Shown here one piece after another: positions 43,800 to 51,581 of a DNA stretch of 64,000 bases. The stretch comes from Burkholderia diffusa. GTDB taxonomy: Bacteria > Pseudomonadota > Gammaproteobacteria > Burkholderiales > Burkholderiaceae. A program made the translations under genes and the position numbers. The stretch is from contig NZ_CP013363.1 in assembly GCF_001718315.1 (NCBI RefSeq), positions 1,116,001 to 1,180,000 of the forward strand, in the 5' to 3' direction. Within the stretch, counting starts at the first letter, position 1, and every line of letters starts with the position of its first letter. The notes beneath the pieces were generated by a model. That model was not told the DNA's origin and did no database searches. It worked only from the letters and a program-made list of their open reading frames with translations.

Positions 43800-45140
43800 C
43801 TACTCGGCCGTACCGAGCTTGCGCGCCTGACGACGCATTCCGCCGAAGATCGCATCGGCCACGTCCGCCGGGAAATCCGCCGGAATCCGCGACGCGACGG
43901 CGGCAATCACCGGTTCGGTGCGCGCGGCCACATCGGCCATGGCCGCGCGCACGTCGTGTTCGGTCAGACCGACGCGCGCGCCTTGCGCGATCCAGTGACG
44001 CGGCTGGATGTCGCCGATCACGTAATGGCGATTCTTTCCGCACACGGCCATCGCGAGTCGTGCGCGTCGCGGCGGCAGTTGGTTGCGCCGCGTGCCGATG
44101 ATCGGATGCGCGGACAGCACGTCGTACAGCGGCGTGCTGCGATACGTATTGCGCGGCAGGTGCGCGATGCTGAAATTCTTCGCGTGGCCGTCGATGGCCG
44201 CGAGCACCCAGAACACGAGCTGCGTGACGAAGAAATTTCTCCTGTCCTGCGCGGCATCGGCGGAATTCGCGAGGATGCCCATGATGGTCGCGATGCCCGG
44301 GCCGCCGTCGGATTCGTATTTGGCGCCCGATGGCGTGCCGGTCGCCTGGCACATGTCCTCCTGCGGCAGCCGCAGGATCCACGTGCCGTCGCGGGATGGG
44401 CGGCGGTCGAAGCGCTCGACGATCAGCGCCTTCTGGTCGTCGAACCGGCCGATGTCGCACGCGGCGACGGGCAGGCCGTACGCGGCGACGATCTTCGAGC
44501 ACAGCCATTCGTTTTCGACCGACGTGCGCATGTCGGCCTGCATGTTTCCGACACGCCCCAGCGGCAGCTTGAAGATATGCGTGGTCGGCGTGCTGCCCGC
44601 CGGCAGCAGCCAGCGCTTGCCGTCGCGCAGCAGCGCGGTCTTTTCCTGCGCGCCGGCGATCGACAGGCGCAGCTCGCCGTCCGGCTCCGGGTGACCGGGC
44701 AGCGGCGCGGCGGTCGCGTTGCGCAGCACGTCGGCCACGGCCGCTTCGTCGAGCACGGTGCCGTCGATCGATTCGAGGCCGACCGGGGTTTCGTCCGGCG
44801 GCAGCAACTGCAGCGCCCCGACGCAATCGCGGCCGATCGACGCGAGCAGTTCGAATGGCGCCGTCGATCCGAGCCGGTAGCGCTGCGCGATGCGGCGGCG
44901 GATCGGCTGGCTGTCCGGCAGCAGGTTGTCGAAGTAATCGGCGACGATCGCGCCCTGGTGCGGCTGGTTGCCCGGCGTGAACGGCAACGACAGCGACAGC
45001 GGACGCCCTTGCGGATCGTCGACCCACGCCGGCAGATAGACGAGGCGCTCGACGCCGCGCCGGACTTCCCAGTATCCGACCGGGATGCCGTTCATCCACA
45101 GGTCGAGGCGGTCGTGGCGGGGACGGCGGCCCATCGTCAC
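43800..45140 (-). CDS. hipA: HipA-type toxin, serine/threonine kinase
   Basis: A 446-residue HipA family kinase. The N-terminal HipA subdomain (LWMNGIPVGYWEV, LSLSLPFTP, GAIVADYFDNLLPDS) is followed by the kinase core. The catalytic Asp is D317 in DGHAKNFS and the metal-binding Asp is D340 in PLYDVLSAHP; in E. coli HipA these are Asp309 and Asp332, with the same 23-residue spacing. HipA phosphorylates glutamyl-tRNA synthetase and causes dormancy in E. coli. The GTG at 45140 overlaps the TGA of the antitoxin gene (GTGA); an ATG at 45134 is also possible. It forms a type II toxin-antitoxin module with hipB. Confidence 0.92.
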   Translation of the reverse strand: MTMGRRPRHDRLDLWMNGIPVGYWEVRRGVERLVYLPAWVDDPQGRPLSLSLPFTPGNQPHQGAIVADYFDNLLPDSQPIRRRIAQRYRLGSTAPFELLASIGRDCVGALQLLPPDETPVGLESIDGTVLDEAAVADVLRNATAAPLPGHPEPDGELRLSIAGAQEKTALLRDGKRWLLPAGSTPTTHIFKLPLGRVGNMQADMRTSVENEWLCSKIVAAYGLPVAACDIGRFDDQKALIVERFDRRPSRDGTWILRLPQEDMCQATGTPSGAKYESDGGPGIATIMGILANSADAAQDRRNFFVTQLVFWVLAAIDGHAKNFSIAHLPRNTYRSTPLYDVLSAHPIIGTRRNQLPPRRARLAMAVCGKNRHYVIGDIQPRHWIAQGARVGLTEHDVRAAMADVAARTEPVIAAVASRIPADFPADVADAIFGGMRRQARKLGTAE

Positions 45141-45562
45141 CAGTCCTCCCGCGTGCGGTTTCGAGACTTGGCAGCAGGCGCCGCCGCAGGCCGTTTCCGC
45201 GCGGTGGTGGATGGGGGAGCCTTCGCGGCGGCTGGCGGGCGGGCCGGCGCATCCGGTGAGCCGGACGGGGCGGGCAACCGACCGCGCGCGGCCGACGTGC
45301 GCTCGGGTGGTGGCGCGGTGTCGACGGGTGCCGCTATGTCGTCCGGGGTGCCTGGCACGAGCGTCAGGCGAACGCCGAGCACGTTCAGGACCTTGAAAAG
45401 CCGTTCGATGCTGACCGCGGACGGATTGGCTTCGAGCTGCGCGTACGACTGTTGCGTCACGCCGAGGCGGGCGGCGAGCTGCGCCTGTGTGAACCCCGCC
45501 GACTTCCGGAAGCCGACGAGGATCGGGCGCAACTGGCTCAAGGTCTGGACAGGGAATGCCAT
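45137..45562 (-). CDS. hipB: HipB-type antitoxin (XRE HTH)
   Basis: A 141-residue HTH_3 (Cro/C1-type) protein. The HTH core is LRPILVGFRKSAGFTQAQLAARLGVTQQSYAQLEANP at residues ~12-50, with the family ending ERLFKVLNVLGVRLTLVP. The C-terminal ~65 residues are Ala/Pro-rich, longer than in E. coli HipB. ATG at 45562 is used. The AT-rich region upstream contains nested inverted repeats (45587-45669) that are probable HipB operators. It is translationally coupled to hipA. Confidence 0.9.
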   Translation of the reverse strand: MAFPVQTLSQLRPILVGFRKSAGFTQAQLAARLGVTQQSYAQLEANPSAVSIERLFKVLNVLGVRLTLVPGTPDDIAAPVDTAPPPERTSAARGRLPAPSGSPDAPARPPAAAKAPPSTTARKRPAAAPAAKSRNRTREDW

Positions 45563-45586
45563 GGGCTCTCCGCGAAATGACAGTCG

Positions 45587-45669
45587 ATCGTTTGTAATCG
45601 AAAAATACAGTCTATGGTATGTATCGTCAAAATACAAACCTGAGGCTGTAATTTATAAAAACAAACGAT
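45587..45669. promoter_or_regulatory. Nested inverted repeats upstream of hipB
   Basis: ATCGTTTGT (45587-45595) pairs with ACAAACGAT (45661-45669); inside lie TACAG (45606) and CTGTA (45646). The region is unusually AT-rich. Probable promoter and HipB operators. Confidence 0.55.
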
Positions 45670-45734
45670 AACCTGTCGGACGGAAATCCGTGGGCCGGTG
45701 AAAGGGCGGGCGGCGCGTGCTCGTCACCCTGGCA

Positions 45735-46859
45735 TCATGCGGCCCGCAGCGAGTTCGCGTGGGCAGCGCGGGCGCTTTCCGGATCGTCGTCGCCGAGCGG
45801 GATGAACGCCATGATTTCCAGGTCGTGCCCCGACAGCGCCGGCAGCCGGAATGGGCTCGACAGCACGTTCAGCCGCCGCACGCCAAGGTCGCGCAGCATT
45901 TGCGACCCGATCCCCGTCACGCGGCCGTCGCGGCGTGCGTGGCTCGTGGGCGTTCGCATCGCGTCGCCGCGCATATCGCAGTCGAGCAGCACCGCGACGC
46001 CGCAGCCGGCCGCATCGATCCGCTGTAGCGCCGCGTGCAGCGGCCACGAATGCGCGGACGGTTCCGCGTCGAGCAGGTCAAGCAGCGAATGGCATTCGTG
46101 CACGCGCGTCAGCACGGGCGTCGACGAATCGGGCTCGCCTCTCACGAGCGCGAGATGCGGCGCGCCGTGCACGGTGTCGCGATACTCGATCGCGCGGAAT
46201 CGGCCCCACGGCGTATGCAGCGGCCGTTCGCCGACGCGTTCGACGAGCGATTCGTGCTCGCGGCGGTAATGGATCAGATCCGCGATCGTGCCGATCTTCA
46301 GCCCGTGATGCGCGGCGAACGCCTTCAGCTCGGGCAGCCGCGCCATCGTGCCGTCGTCGTTCATCACCTCGCAGATCACCGATGCGGGCGTGAGCCCGGC
46401 AAGCGACGCGAGATCGCAGCCGGCCTCGGTGTGCCCCGCGCGCACCAGCACGCCGCCCGGGCGTGCGGCGATCGGAAACACGTGGCCCGGCTGCACGAGA
46501 TCATCGGGGCGCGCGCCCGCACGGACCGCCGCGTGGATCGTCCGCGCCCGATCAGCTGCGGAAATGCCGGTCGTCACGCCTTCGGCAGCCTCGATGCTGA
46601 CGGTGAACGCGGTGCCGAACGGCGTGCCGTTGCGATCGGCCATCGGCGGCAGACGCAGCTGCTCGCAGCGCTCGGCGGTCAGCGTCAGGCAGATCAGCCC
46701 GCGCCCGAAACGCGCCATGAAGTTGATCGCGTCGGGCGTCACGTGATCGGCGGCGATTACGAGATCGCCTTCGTTTTCGCGATCCTCTTCGTCGACGAGC
46801 AGGACCATCCGTCCCGCGCGCAGCTCGTCGACGATGTCGAGCGTCGTGGCGAGCGTCAT
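45735..46859 (-). CDS. ribBA: RibBA paralogue: DHBP synthase fused to a degenerate GTP cyclohydrolase II domain
   Basis: A 374-residue protein. The N-terminal RibB (3,4-dihydroxy-2-butanone 4-phosphate synthase) domain is complete: DEEDRENEGD, TVSIEAAEGVTTGISAADRA, RAGHTEAGCDLA. The C-terminal domain has the RibA fold, but the zinc-binding loop, which reads like VHSECLTGD...RCDCG in true GTP cyclohydrolase II, is changed to VHECHSLLDLLDAEPSAHSW, losing the C-x-C. So only the RibB half is likely active. It overlaps the esterase gene upstream by 4 nt (ATGA at 46856-46859) and so is the second gene of an operon. Probably a second copy to a canonical rib operon elsewhere. Confidence 0.85.
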   Translation of the reverse strand: MTLATTLDIVDELRAGRMVLLVDEEDRENEGDLVIAADHVTPDAINFMARFGRGLICLTLTAERCEQLRLPPMADRNGTPFGTAFTVSIEAAEGVTTGISAADRARTIHAAVRAGARPDDLVQPGHVFPIAARPGGVLVRAGHTEAGCDLASLAGLTPASVICEVMNDDGTMARLPELKAFAAHHGLKIGTIADLIHYRREHESLVERVGERPLHTPWGRFRAIEYRDTVHGAPHLALVRGEPDSSTPVLTRVHECHSLLDLLDAEPSAHSWPLHAALQRIDAAGCGVAVLLDCDMRGDAMRTPTSHARRDGRVTGIGSQMLRDLGVRRLNVLSSPFRLPALSGHDLEIMAFIPLGDDDPESARAAHANSLRAA

Positions 46860-47794
46860 TGCGCCTCCGTCGCATCGAACGCGCGGCGCAGCGCATCGGC
46901 GCCAAAGGTCAGCACGCGATCGGCCGCATCGACCGCGCCGAGCATGCTCGCGAAGCCGTGCAATTGCCCCGGCCAGCGCACGAGCGAGACCGGCGTGCCG
47001 GCCTGCGCGAGACGCAGTGCGTACGCTTCGGCCTCGTCGCGCAACGGATCGAATTCCGCGCTCACGATTGTGGCCGGCGCCGCGCCCGACAGGTCCGCCA
47101 CTGCCAGCGGGCTCGCGAGTGGCGAGGCGCGGTCGGCGCCGTCGTCGAAATACTGGCGCTTGAACCAGCGCATCGCGTCCGCCGTCAGGAAATAACCGTC
47201 GCCGAGGGATTCATACGACGGATGCTCGGTCGCGCAATCGACGACCGGATACAGCAGCAACTGGTGCGCGATGGCGATGCGCGACCCGCGCAATTGCAGT
47301 GCGGCAACCGTCGCCAGGTTGCCGCCGGCGCTGTCGCCGGCCACGGCGATCGCGCCGGCGCGCGCGCCGAGATCGCCTGCACTGGCCGCGGCCCAGCGCA
47401 CGGCATCGCATGCGTCCTGAGCAGCCGCCGGGAAGCGTGCTTCCGGCGCGAGCCGGTAATCGACCGACAGCACGAGCGTACGTGCCCGCGCGGCAAGGCT
47501 GCGGCACAGGTTCGCGTGGGAATCGATACCGCACGCGACGAAGCCGCCGCCGTGGAAAAACACGGTCAGCGGCAATGGCCCGCCGGCATCGGGTCGATAC
47601 AGTCGTGCGGACAACTGACGACCTGGTGCGGGGATCTGCCAGTCCTCTTCGGCGGCAATCGCGTCGCCGGGCGCGAACGCGCTGCCTGCGGCGAGGCTCG
47701 CGCGGTACGCAGGCACGGTCAGTTGATCGAAATCGATCGCGGGCGCTTGGGCGAGCGCGGCGAGCAGCGCGTGCGCCTGAGGGTCGAGCGGCAT
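46856..47794 (-). CDS. Alpha/beta hydrolase, hormone-sensitive lipase family
   Basis: A 312-residue cytoplasmic esterase. Marks of the HSL family: oxyanion-hole motif HGGG (VFFHGGGFVACGID), nucleophile elbow GDSAGG, the acid in EFDPLRDEAEAY, and the catalytic His in GQLHGFASM. Substrates are small acyl esters; the natural one is not known. It is the first gene of an operon with the ribBA paralogue and divergent from the LuxR-type regulator gene, with several palindromes between them. Confidence 0.9.
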   Translation of the reverse strand: MPLDPQAHALLAALAQAPAIDFDQLTVPAYRASLAAGSAFAPGDAIAAEEDWQIPAPGRQLSARLYRPDAGGPLPLTVFFHGGGFVACGIDSHANLCRSLAARARTLVLSVDYRLAPEARFPAAAQDACDAVRWAAASAGDLGARAGAIAVAGDSAGGNLATVAALQLRGSRIAIAHQLLLYPVVDCATEHPSYESLGDGYFLTADAMRWFKRQYFDDGADRASPLASPLAVADLSGAAPATIVSAEFDPLRDEAEAYALRLAQAGTPVSLVRWPGQLHGFASMLGAVDAADRVLTFGADALRRAFDATEAQ

Positions 47795-47927
47795 TGGAAC
47801 TCCTGTCTGAATCGGATGCGGTCTGAATCAGGTAAACCCGCATCGCGGTTTTCCCTGAGCCCGCGCCGGACGCTTGCCGGCACGGCCTGACGGGCATTCC
47901 AGCGCAGCGGGCAGGGCGCCACATCAT

Positions 47928-47959
47928 CCGATCGGACGATGGTTCGCGCGTCCGATTGG
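47928..47959. promoter_or_regulatory. Inverted repeat CCGATCGGACG / CGTCCGATTGG
   Basis: 11-bp arms with one mismatch, spacer of 10 nt. One of three palindromes between the divergent esterase and LuxR-type genes. Confidence 0.5.
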
Positions 47960-47971
47960 CCAAAGCTCACC

Positions 47972-47982
47972 ATTCAGTGAAT
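47972..47982. promoter_or_regulatory. Short palindrome ATTCA-G-TGAAT
   Basis: Perfect 5-bp arms around one base, between the other two palindromes of this region. Confidence 0.35.
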
Positions 47983-47999
47983 GTCCCGATGACGCCGGA

Positions 48000-48017
48000 A
48001 TTAAGACCGGTCCTAAT
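48000..48017. promoter_or_regulatory. Palindrome ATTAAGACC-GGTCCTAAT
   Basis: 18 bp with one mismatched pair, 53 nt before the LuxR-type start. Candidate operator of this regulator or of a partner. Confidence 0.5.
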
Positions 48018-48069
48018 CATGGCGGCGCGGATGAAGCGCACCGGATACAAGTTGCATGGAGGATGGAGC

Positions 48070-49266
48070 GTGCTGATGGAGACGAGATGGGCTCCGCAAG
48101 AGAGCCAGTCAACAAGCGAGGAGGCCGGCATCGGCGTCGCGGATTTCAGCGAACTGATGGCGCGCATCTACCAGGGACCGTTGGAAACGCCGCCATGGGC
48201 GGGGGCGCTCGAGCTGGTTCGCCGGTTGCTACAGGCCAACTACGTGACGTTGATCCTGCGCGCGGCCGCGAGCGACCGTCGCGCGCCGCTGTCCGTGCAT
48301 GCTTCGGAGTACGGCCCGGTCGTGCCGGGTGACGGCGAGGCGTCGTACAACAACTACTACTATTCGCTCGACCCGTTCGTCGGCCTGCCGGCCGATCGCG
48401 TGGTCACGGTCGACGACGTGTTCGGCGACACGGGCTGGCTGTCGAGCGAGCTGTACAAGCAGTTCCTGAAGCCGCAGGACGTGCGCTACATCCTCGGCGC
48501 GGACCTGCGCACGCCGTCGGGCGTCGAGTGCCGGTTCCGCGTGTGCCGCAATCATGCGTCGAAGCAGTTCTCCGCGCGCGACAAGGCGATCTGCGCGCTG
48601 CTGCTGCCGCATCTGAAGCGTGCGGTCGAGTTGCATTCGCGGCTCGACACGGCCGAGGTCGAGCGGTCGATCTACGCGAACGCGATCAACCGGATGCAGA
48701 TCGGCACGATCACGCTCGACGAGAACGGCACGATCATCGACATGAACAGCGTCGCCGACGAGATCCTGAAGCAGAACAACGGTCTGACGATTGCGCGCGG
48801 CACGATCGAGGCGACCGATGCGCAGGAGAACCGCACGCTCAAGCGGCTGATCCGCCACGCGGTGATGGGCCATCACGGCACGGCGGCGGCGACCGTCGAG
48901 GCGATGCCGATCACGCGCAGTTTCGACAAGCCACGCCTTGGGCTGCTGGTGCGCACCGTGTTGCTGTCCGACTGGTCTGAGGACAACAAGCGCCGGCCGG
49001 CCGTCACGCTGTTCCTGCGCGACCCGGATCGCAAGCCGCAGGGCGCGCAGGAAATCATCCGCAAGCTGTTCGACCTGACGCCGGCCGAGACGTCGCTCGC
49101 GCTGCTGCTGACGAATGGGCTGACGCTCGAGGAGGCGGCGGAGGAGTCGGGGATCAGCAAGAACACAGCACGCACGCACCTGCGCGCGATCTTCTCGAAG
49201 ACGGGCGTGACGCGCCAGGCGACGCTCGTGCGGATCCTGCTCGGGAGCGTGGTGCCGCTCGGCTGA
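48070..49266 (+). CDS. LuxR-family regulator with a PAS-like middle
   Basis: A 398-residue regulator with a C-terminal LuxR HTH (LTPAETSLALLLTNGLTLEEAAEESGISKNTARTHLRAIFSKTGVTRQATLV, residues ~325-385). A weak PAS-like segment (AINRMQIGTITLDENGTIIDMNSVADEIL, ~205-235) comes after a long N-terminal region (~30-190) that has no receiver or autoinducer domain known to me. GGAGGA 6 nt before the GTG at 48070 supports this start; an ATG at 48076 is an alternative. It is divergent from the esterase-ribBA operon and is its probable regulator. Confidence 0.82.
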   Translation: MLMETRWAPQESQSTSEEAGIGVADFSELMARIYQGPLETPPWAGALELVRRLLQANYVTLILRAAASDRRAPLSVHASEYGPVVPGDGEASYNNYYYSLDPFVGLPADRVVTVDDVFGDTGWLSSELYKQFLKPQDVRYILGADLRTPSGVECRFRVCRNHASKQFSARDKAICALLLPHLKRAVELHSRLDTAEVERSIYANAINRMQIGTITLDENGTIIDMNSVADEILKQNNGLTIARGTIEATDAQENRTLKRLIRHAVMGHHGTAAATVEAMPITRSFDKPRLGLLVRTVLLSDWSEDNKRRPAVTLFLRDPDRKPQGAQEIIRKLFDLTPAETSLALLLTNGLTLEEAAEESGISKNTARTHLRAIFSKTGVTRQATLVRILLGSVVPLG

Positions 49267-49357
49267 GCGGGTGGCACGTCGTGTGCCGGCGCGTCGATAT
49301 CGTGCGGATTCGTCTGCCGATACCTCGGCGCGCTGCGGCGATCACGGCATCATGAAC

Positions 49358-49388
49358 AAGAGGCTCGCGCGGTGCGGGCCTCTTTCGT
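49358..49388 (+). terminator. Terminator after the LuxR-type gene
   Basis: AAGAGGC and GCCTCTT arms followed by TCGTTT. Confidence 0.65.
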
Positions 49389-49527
49389 TTCATGCGCAAT
49401 CACTGACGGGCATCGAGCGTTGCAAGTCATCACGCATCGCGATGACTCGCGCAGCAACTTGATATTCCAGAAGAGGTGACGCTGCGAGCGTCGTTCGGAA
49501 ATTACGAAGTGCAACCTCAAAATCTCA

Positions 49528-49545
49528 ACATTATAGAAATAATGT
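49528..49545. promoter_or_regulatory. Palindrome ACATTAT-N4-ATAATGT before the KfrA-like gene
   Basis: Perfect 7-bp arms with a 4-nt spacer in an AT-rich stretch, 78 nt before the ATG. KfrA proteins repress their own genes, so this is a candidate operator. Confidence 0.55.
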
Positions 49546-49622
49546 CAAATCAATGGCCGTCGATGATTGGATACTTAACGGTTTACGTTATATTATTTAC
49601 CAAATTATCGCCGCTATTCCCC

Positions 49623-50633
49623 ATGTCCGATCTCACCGCCGACGAATCCCGCCTGACCGCCGAAATCGAACGCCTGAAGGCCGATTTCCCGAAAACCCGC
49701 GAGCTATATCGCGAGGTCTGCGCATTGATGTTCTTCCGTTTCGGCATCACACCCACCGCGAACCGCCTGTACCAGCTCGTGCGCAAGGGCAGCATGAGCA
49801 CGCCGACGGCGGTTCTCGGCGAGTTCTGGGCCGAGTTGCGGGAAAAGAGCCGGGTGCGCATCGAGCATCCCGACTTGCCGGCCGACCTGCAGGCGGCGGC
49901 GGGGGACCTCGTCGCCGCGCTGTGGCGCCGCTCGACCACCGATGCCGCCGCGGCGCTCGATGCACTGCGCGCCGAAGTCGAAGCCGAGCGGGCGGCAGCG
50001 AAGGCGGAAGTCGCGGCATTGCAGGCCGACCTGTCCCGCACCGAAACCGCGCTGGAGCACCGCACGAGCGCGCTGCTGGCCGCCCAGGTGCGCATTCAGG
50101 AACTCGAGCAGGCAAGGGCGGCCGACGAAGCATCGCGCCGCGCGTTGCAGGCGGACGTCGACCGGTTGAAGTCCGACAACGCGGACGCCGATCGTGCGTT
50201 GGCGCAAGCACGCGCCGATTTCACGTCGCAGCTCGACCGGTTGCGCGACGATGCGGGCCGGGCCGAGGAACGCTTGCGCGCATCGGAGAAACGGGCGCTT
50301 CAGGAGATCGACCGCGAACGGCTCGCGGCCGCGCGCCTTCAAAAGGAACTGGATGCAGCCGCGACGCGCGCCGAACAGCGCGAGACGCAGCACCGCAAGG
50401 ATCTCGCGGCGCTGCAAGGGCAATTGGCCGACACACAGCGCCGCTGCGGGGTGCTCGAAGGCCAGCTCGATGGTGCGCGCGCGGCCAATGTCGCGTATGT
50501 CGGCGAGCTCGATGCATTGCGTGCCGAACGCGCATCACGCTCCCCGGTGCGCAGGGCGCCCGGTCGGCCGGCAGGCGGTAGCCTGCGCGCGGCGAAACCG
50601 GTCGCCAGGAAGCGCGTTCCCAGACCCGCGTGA
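49623..50633 (+). CDS. KfrA-like coiled-coil DNA-binding protein
   Basis: A 336-residue protein that begins with a KfrA_N-type DNA-binding domain (KTRELYREVCALMFFRFGITPTANRLYQLVRKGSMSTPTAVLGEFWAEL, residues ~15-70). Residues ~110-300 form a long Ala/Glu/Arg-rich coiled coil. The C-terminal ~30 residues are basic with Pro. KfrA is a plasmid protein that represses its own gene and forms long filaments that help stable inheritance; a chromosomal copy is less common and may come from plasmid DNA. The upstream region is AT-rich against the GC-rich neighbours. The ATG at 49623 is the natural domain start. Confidence 0.85.
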   Translation: MSDLTADESRLTAEIERLKADFPKTRELYREVCALMFFRFGITPTANRLYQLVRKGSMSTPTAVLGEFWAELREKSRVRIEHPDLPADLQAAAGDLVAALWRRSTTDAAAALDALRAEVEAERAAAKAEVAALQADLSRTETALEHRTSALLAAQVRIQELEQARAADEASRRALQADVDRLKSDNADADRALAQARADFTSQLDRLRDDAGRAEERLRASEKRALQEIDRERLAAARLQKELDAAATRAEQRETQHRKDLAALQGQLADTQRRCGVLEGQLDGARAANVAYVGELDALRAERASRSPVRRAPGRPAGGSLRAAKPVARKRVPRPA

Positions 50634-50709
50634 CATGGGCGCCACGGTGTGGCGACAACGCATCCGCGACGTGGCGCGATTCGGGTAAAGTGCCGCTCAA
50701 CTTGCCGGT

Positions 50710-50738
50710 TTGACCTTACTAGACGACCGGTCTAATCG
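50710..50738 (+). promoter_or_regulatory. Promoter of the tetR gene with embedded operator
   Basis: TTGACC-N17-TAATCG sigma-70 pattern. The spacer and -10 carry the 15-bp palindrome TAGACGACCGGTCTA (50720-50734), a candidate TetR operator. Confidence 0.75.
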
Positions 50739-50756
50739 TTGCTAAGATACGCCATC

Positions 50757-51377
50757 ATGAATGCATCTTCAGGCGCGGAAGTCCGCCAGCACATCCTGAA
50801 TATCGCGAAGCCGATCATGCTCCACAAGGGGTTCTCGGCGGTCGGTCTGAACGAGATTCTCGCCGCGGCGGGTATCCCGAAGGGCTCGTTCTACCATTAT
50901 TTCGGCTCGAAAGAGGCGTTCGGCGAGGCGCTGCTCGAATCGTATTTCGAAGGCTACCTCGAGCATCTCGACAACCTGCTCCGCGATCAGGCCGGCACGG
51001 GCGCGCAGCGCCTGATGACGTACTGGGGCAACTGGCTGCACACGCAGTGCGCGGACGATCCGGAAGGCAAGTGCCTCGCGGTGAAGCTCGGCGCGGAAGT
51101 ATCCGATCTGTCGGAGGCGATGCGCGCGGTCTTGCGGCGCGGCACCGGGCAGATCATCGAGCGGCTCGCGGGCGGGATCGAGGCCGGGCTGGCAGACGGC
51201 TCGCTGAGCGGCGTCGACGATCCGGCGCACACGGCCGCGATTCTCTACCAGCTGTGGCTCGGTGCCACGCTGCTGGAGAAGATTCACCGGAACCGCAAAC
51301 CGCTCGAACGCGCGATGCTCGAAACGCGGCGGATGCTGAATCTGCCGTCCTTCGAGCCAGGCGGAGCGCAGTCGTAA
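50757..51377 (+). CDS. TetR/AcrR-family regulator
   Basis: A 206-residue repressor. The N-terminal HTH (residues ~10-55) reads ILNIAKPIMLHKGFSAVGLNEILAAAGIPKGSFYHYFGSKEAFG, typical of the TetR family, in a form close to regulators of electrophile response (NemR-like). The C-terminal domain has two Cys (C99, C108 region: HTQCADDPEGKCLAV), a pattern seen in NemR-type sensors of electrophiles. It is flanked by two near-identical 15-bp operators (50720 and 51419), so it controls itself and the oxidoreductase gene downstream. A terminator follows at 51382. Confidence 0.9.
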   Translation: MNASSGAEVRQHILNIAKPIMLHKGFSAVGLNEILAAAGIPKGSFYHYFGSKEAFGEALLESYFEGYLEHLDNLLRDQAGTGAQRLMTYWGNWLHTQCADDPEGKCLAVKLGAEVSDLSEAMRAVLRRGTGQIIERLAGGIEAGLADGSLSGVDDPAHTAAILYQLWLGATLLEKIHRNRKPLERAMLETRRMLNLPSFEPGGAQS

Positions 51378-51381
51378 CGTG

Positions 51382-51408
51382 GGCGCGCGCAGGCGCGCCT
51401 TGTTTTTT
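51382..51408 (+). terminator. Terminator after the tetR gene
   Basis: GGCGCG and CGCGCC arms followed by TTGTTTTTT. Confidence 0.75.
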
Positions 51409-51418
51409 GGATGAGCGC

Positions 51419-51433
51419 TAGACGACTGGTCTA
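51419..51433 (+). promoter_or_regulatory. Second TetR operator TAGACGACTGGTCTA
   Basis: One base different from the operator at 50720 (TAGACGACCGGTCTA). Lies between tetR and the oxidoreductase gene, within a weak promoter (TTGGAT-N17-TCTACT). Confidence 0.75.
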
Positions 51434-51581
51434 CTTACGCTCAAATCCTGTTGCCTGACCCGCGAATGCGCGGCTCCGTCGGCCGATTTTGCCGATACGG
51501 CCAGCAGCCGCGCGCATCACGGTTGTCCAAGTTGATCCGATCGTGCCCGGTGCACGTCCCTTCCTGTTGACGGAGGTTCCC

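Larger units (their letters stand above)
49267..49622. other. Intergenic region with terminator and AT-rich promoter of the KfrA-like gene
   Basis: 356 nt without a supported gene: a terminator at 49358, then an AT-rich stretch (about 49490-49610) with the ACATTAT palindrome at 49528. Confidence 0.55.
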
